From Bradyrhizobium sp. Ai1a-2 (GTDB lineage: Bacteria; Pseudomonadota; Alphaproteobacteria; Rhizobiales; Xanthobacteraceae): DNA of 64,000 nt. The stretch is from assembly GCF_000426245.1 (NCBI RefSeq), contig NZ_AUEZ01000005.1, forward strand, positions 124,001 to 188,000, in the 5' to 3' direction. This document shows positions 61,006 to 64,000 of the stretch, one piece after another (the first letter of the stretch is position 1; every line of letters starts with the position of its first letter). The notes under the pieces are model-generated. The model had not been told where the DNA came from and did no database searches. It worked only from the letters and a program-made list of their open reading frames with translations. Position numbers and translations under genes: made by a program.

Positions 61006-61224
61006 TCAATCCTGGAGGTCGCTACCAACGAGATGGAGGCTGACCGCGTTGGAGAATTCGGACAGTTCATCCTCGGAAATCTCGTGCAACGACAGCTGAA
61101 GCTGCATGATCGCCAGGTCGACAAGGTGGCCCGCAAAGGACAGCCCGCCGGAAACCAGAATATTACGTTGCTCGGTCAGTACCGGAATCACGTTACGCAA
61201 GCGACGGGCCCTCAATTCATCCAT
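61006..61224 (-). CDS. 72-residue operon protein of unknown function
   Basis: Starts with ATG at 61224 within the 3' end of the isochorismatase-like gene (eight-base overlap) and stops in the region where the MFS gene begins. Helical sequence: RARRLRNVIPVLTEQRNILVSGGLSFAGHLVDLAIMQLQLSLHEISEDELSEF. A central hydrophobic stretch is too short for a membrane span. No motif recognised. The coupling on both sides argues it is real and linked functionally to the operon. Confidence 0.62.
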   Translation of the reverse strand: MDELRARRLRNVIPVLTEQRNILVSGGLSFAGHLVDLAIMQLQLSLHEISEDELSEFSNAVSLHLVGSDLQD

Positions 61225-61825
61225 ATCGATGCCCTCTCAGAGGCCGCTGCGCGGTCGCGACCAGCCAGTGGGCGGTGGTGGCGACGTCGGCGAACAATTC
61301 GATCGCCTTGGTCGCAACAAGGTGCACCGAGCCAGGATCGGCATCGCGCCGCTGCCGGCTCGCGGCTGCATCGGTGAGGAAGGTGACGCGATGGCCGCGG
61401 TGTGAAGCGTCGATGGCGGTGGCGAGGCAGACCTCTTCCGCCGCCAGACCGCCGATCGCGAAGCTGCCGAACCTCGAGACGACGTCCTCGAACAGCGGAT
61501 TGGCGTAGCAGGAGGGCTGCCTGCGCTCGAACACCATGTCCGCACGCTTCGGCTCGAGGCCCATGATCCAGGGCGACTGCGCCTTCCTGTCGGCGAGATC
61601 GAAGCCTGCGATATCCAGGCCTTCGGCCCGCCGCGTGAAGGCGATCGGCATCCCGGCACTGCGGGCGTGCTGGATCGCCGCCCGGCAGCTTTCCAGCGAG
61701 CGCTCGATGTCGTCAGCGCAACCGGACGCCGCGCGGTAATAAGCCTCCTCCTGCAGGTCGACCATGACCAGCAGTCGGCTGTTGGAAGCGCCAACATAGG
61801 GTTTGAGGTCGATCACCGGGGCCAT
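61217..61825 (-). CDS. Isochorismatase-like cysteine hydrolase
   Basis: 202 residues from the ATG at 61825; upstream in-frame sequence overlaps the GNAT gene and is discarded. Catalytic Asp23 in RLLVMVDLQEE and nucleophile Cys133 in AAEEVCLATAIDA are present. At the position of the usual catalytic Lys (K-x-x-x-S-x-F) the sequence reads FERRQPSCY, so Arg101 substitutes. The cis-peptide region GGLAAEEVC fits the family. Members include nicotinamidase, isochorismatase and N-carbamoylsarcosine amidase. The Lys to Arg change makes the activity uncertain. Confidence 0.82.
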   Translation of the reverse strand: MAPVIDLKPYVGASNSRLLVMVDLQEEAYYRAASGCADDIERSLESCRAAIQHARSAGMPIAFTRRAEGLDIAGFDLADRKAQSPWIMGLEPKRADMVFERRQPSCYANPLFEDVVSRFGSFAIGGLAAEEVCLATAIDASHRGHRVTFLTDAAASRQRRDADPGSVHLVATKAIELFADVATTAHWLVATAQRPLRGHRYG

Positions 61826-61830
61826 GGCGA

Positions 61831-63048
61831 TCACATCGCGGCCGGCTGTGCCGCGGGGCCGCGGCCAGCGGACATTTCGAGGATGCCGGGAACGTCCCAC
61901 TGTCCCTCCGGGCGGATCAGGACGTAAGGATCCTCGCCAAGGGTGATGCGCTGCGGATGCCGTTCGGCCTCCAGCTTGACCTCGACATAGTCGAAATCGG
62001 AGAACACGAATTCGCGCGAGCCCTGCATGCGCTCGAAGCCGCGCTGCTCCCAGAAGCCGAGCAATCGCTTCTGCGCATGCGCATAGAGAACGTTGTAACC
62101 CTTCTTGCAGCAGAGCTCGATCGCGGAGTCGACGATGCGGCCGGCAATGCCGGCGCTGCGGCTTTCGCTGCGCACCGCCAGCCGCTCCAGCTTGGCGAAA
62201 TCGGCGAAGTAGCGGATTCGCATGCAGCCGACCGGCTCGCGGCCCTGATGACAGATCAGATGGGTCGCGGAGAAATCATTGCCGTCGAATTCTTCCTCGA
62301 ACGGGCAATGCTGCTCGCCCATGTAGACAGCACTGCGGATCGCCATCACGCGCGCCATCTCGTCCATCGAGCGCACCACCCGCACCGAGATCGGGTCCGG
62401 CGGCACCGGCTTCGGCGGCGGCATCTCGTGCGAGCGATCGAGCATCTGCAGGTGCGGCGCGAGCAATCCGTCGTAGCGGGCGCCGGGTGTGAACCCGAGC
62501 GGCTCGAGCACGCGCAGCCCTTCCTTGGTGATCGGGCGCGAATAGATGTTGATGCCCTGGTACAGCGGACTCGAGAATTTCTGCAGCACCAGCGGGATCG
62601 CGGCAACTGTCGGCCCCTTGGCGTGGATGCACCAGACGTAGATGCCCGCCGGCCGCTCCGATTGCCGCGTGACGAAGGCGAGATCGGGATTCTTGGTGTC
62701 GAGCCGACCGTCGATCAGGCGACGCGTACCTTCATGCGTCAGCGGCAGCACCGCGAGGAACCCCTCGCCCTTGGGCGCAGCAATGTCGAATTGGTCCCGT
62801 CGCGCGATCGCCCAGAACGCATCCGGATTATGGTTGGCGACGGTCTGAACGATACGGTTGGTGGTCAGCCCGGGAATATCTTCCCTGGCCGCATCCATCA
62901 GCGCCGCAATCCCGGCGGCATCGACGGTGAAAATCACCGTGCGTTTCGCCAGTTGCAGCATGGTCATCTTGTCGAGCGAACGGGCGGGACCCGCCCCCTG
63001 ACGCCTGGTGGCGGCCTTGCGAATTAAATCGAGATCCAGAGCAGTCAT
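61831..63048 (-). CDS. GNAT acyltransferase with long N-terminal domain
   Basis: 405 residues. The C-terminal GNAT fold (about 220-370) carries YFADFAKLERLAVRSESRSAGIAGRIVDSAI, the acetyl-CoA pyrophosphate loop R-x-x-G-x-A, and YAHAQKRLLGFWEQRGFERM. The N-terminal 200 residues (TMLQLAKRTVIFTVDAAGIAALMDAARED, VANHNPDAFWAIARRDQFD, GEGFLAVLPLTHEGTRRLID) look like a second, GNAT-like domain without clear acyl-CoA motif. It is the first gene of the leftward operon; the next starts five bases after its stop. Substrate could be an amino acid or the amine handled by the hydrolase. Confidence 0.82.
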   Translation of the reverse strand: MTALDLDLIRKAATRRQGAGPARSLDKMTMLQLAKRTVIFTVDAAGIAALMDAAREDIPGLTTNRIVQTVANHNPDAFWAIARRDQFDIAAPKGEGFLAVLPLTHEGTRRLIDGRLDTKNPDLAFVTRQSERPAGIYVWCIHAKGPTVAAIPLVLQKFSSPLYQGINIYSRPITKEGLRVLEPLGFTPGARYDGLLAPHLQMLDRSHEMPPPKPVPPDPISVRVVRSMDEMARVMAIRSAVYMGEQHCPFEEEFDGNDFSATHLICHQGREPVGCMRIRYFADFAKLERLAVRSESRSAGIAGRIVDSAIELCCKKGYNVLYAHAQKRLLGFWEQRGFERMQGSREFVFSDFDYVEVKLEAERHPQRITLGEDPYVLIRPEGQWDVPGILEMSAGRGPAAQPAAM

Positions 63049-63142
63049 CGATCATCTCTCGCGGTTGTGGTTTCGCCGCGTTTCTGCCAAGAATAGACGA
63101 GTGTTCCCGTTAAGGTAAAAGGCGACAAACGAGGCGATTTGT

Positions 63143-64000
63143 ATGCACTCACCTGAGCGCAGGGGTGTTCACCACCGTGCACACCCCCCGGGCCGCATCG
63201 CCCAATGGGATTCGGTGCGGATATTCCTTGAGGTTGCACGGATCGGCAGCTTCCGCGCTGCAGCCCTCGAGCTGAACGCTTCGGCCAACTTCCTGCGGAA
63301 GCAGATATTGCAACTAGAGAGTGCCTATAAAACGACATTGATTACCCGCCATGTCGATGGCGTGCGGCTGACGCCGGAAGGCGAAAAGGTGCTGGAGGCG
63401 GCGCGGCGGATGGAAGAAGCCGCCTTCGGCCTCGACCGCGCGCTGAGCCAGACCACGCCGGAGCTCTCGGGCGAGGTCCGCTTTGCCATCACCGAAGGTC
63501 TCGGCACCTTCTGGGTCGCGCCGCGGCTGATCGAGTTCCAGCGCGTCTATCCGGGGCTCTTGGTCGATCTCAAATGCGAGATGCGTTCGGCCGACGTGCT
63601 CAGGCTCGAGGCGGACGTTGCGGTGCAGCTCGAGGAGCCCGACAAGCCCGACCTGAAGCGCGTCAAGATCGGCCGCCTCCACGTCATGCCGTTCGTCAGC
63701 CCGTCCTATGTCGAGATTTACGGCATGCCCAAGGACCAGGACGACATCCGGCAGAACCACCGCATCGTGCTGCAGGACGCCGACCAGACCCGCGCGCAGC
63801 AGATGTACGAGCAATATGCCGGCCGCGAGCAGGTCGGCTTCGTCGCCATGCGCAACAATGTCAGCAGCGCCCATGTCTGGGCGGTTGCCAAGGGCGCCGG
63901 CATCGGCTGGCTGCCGACCTACGTGCCTGCGGTCGCGGGGCCTTTGATCCCACTCGACATCGGCATCAACTTCTCACTGGACATCTGGCTTGCCTATCAC
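63143..64000 (+). CDS. LysR-family regulator (3' end outside window)
   Basis: Open frame of 286 codons from the ATG at 63143 to the right edge. The N-terminal helix-turn-helix includes WDSVRIFLEVARIGSFRAAALELNASANFLRKQILQLESAY, and the effector domain is recognisable (SGEVRFAITEGLGTFWVAPRLIEFQRVYPGLLVDLKCEMRS). An unusual His-rich N-terminus (HSPERRGVHHRAHPP) precedes the HTH; the next Met is far inside. It is divergent from the GNAT operon with a 94-base gap, the standard layout for a LysR regulator and its target. Confidence 0.88.
   Translation, partial: MHSPERRGVHHRAHPPGRIAQWDSVRIFLEVARIGSFRAAALELNASANFLRKQILQLESAYKTTLITRHVDGVRLTPEGEKVLEAARRMEEAAFGLDRALSQTTPELSGEVRFAITEGLGTFWVAPRLIEFQRVYPGLLVDLKCEMRSADVLRLEADVAVQLEEPDKPDLKRVKIGRLHVMPFVSPSYVEIYGMPKDQDDIRQNHRIVLQDADQTRAQQMYEQYAGREQVGFVAMRNNVSSAHVWAVAKGAGIGWLPTYVPAVAGPLIPLDIGINFSLDIWLAYH

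Noticed and set aside
1-64000. CRISPR array, tRNA or rRNA genes, prophage or insertion sequence
   Set aside because: No regularly spaced direct repeats, no tRNA-like T-loop with matching stems, no rRNA sequence and no transposase or integrase motif were seen on reading; a covariance-model scan would be the decisive test.

Overview
The window reads as chromosomal DNA of an alphaproteobacterium in the Bradyrhizobium/Rhodopseudomonas/Nitrobacter group (Nitrobacteraceae). Evidence: coding GC of about 62-66% over most of the window, a housekeeping rpoD of 710 codons directly after dnaG, a DnaG lacking the usual zinc ligands, the typical small alphaproteobacterial hypothetical proteins, and several families of dispersed imperfect palindromes that I associate with this group from memory. 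Species cannot be given. I see no rRNA, tRNA, CRISPR array, integrase or transposase.

Layout. 1-2251: the 3' end of a type II secretion secretin, a secreted Sel1-repeat protein and an integral membrane protein. 2252-3055: a repeat-rich gap. 3056-6235: a lytic transglycosylase and small hypothetical genes. 6342-11204 (minus): dnaG, rpoD and a DUF393 thioredoxin-like gene. 11373-15610: a short clade chlorite-dismutase-like haem enzyme, a gamma-glutamylcyclotransferase-like protein, a coupled pair of transglutaminase-like proteins, an N-formylglutamate amidohydrolase and a nucleoside deaminase. 16011-18608: a periplasmic sulfatase, a small exported protein and a decayed fragment of a second N-formylglutamate amidohydrolase. 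18609-21968: a SAM-cyclase-ATPase-TPR giant. 22037-28763: a low-GC patatin-like gene with altered active site, a B12-binding radical SAM protein, an alpha/beta hydrolase, a coupled pair of tiny proteins and an exported DUF5107-like protein.

28773-34505 (minus) is one 1910-residue gene built from a dimethylformamidase-like domain followed by four DUF4082 and four cadherin-like modules. 35174-39122 holds two tiny genes, a class III cyclase and a hybrid histidine kinase in the same orientation, a plausible signalling pair. 39861-46920 (minus): an exported phosphodiesterase/phosphatase, a LysR regulator, an NTF2-fold protein and a winged-helix/ATPase/TPR regulator whose C-terminal end resembles that of the cyclase at 18609. 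47152-49834 (minus): a LysE exporter, a small exported protein and an LVIVD-repeat protein.

49924-51753: an operator palindrome followed by an ArsR regulator and three paralogous SRPBCC (AHSA1) genes. 51862-59728: an acyl-CoA synthetase, small conserved genes, a proline-rich membrane protein, purA and a YbaK-type deacylase, punctuated by dispersed palindromes. 59819-63048 (minus) is a tight four-gene operon (GNAT, isochorismatase-like hydrolase, 72-residue protein, MFS transporter) divergent from a LysR gene cut by the right edge.

The strongest candidates for something not well described are the GNAT/isochorismatase/MFS/LysR unit, the ArsR plus three SRPBCC operon, the giant DMFase-DUF4082-cadherin protein, and the reuse of one ATPase-TPR module behind two different signalling heads. 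All are inferences from sequence reading; no searches were run.
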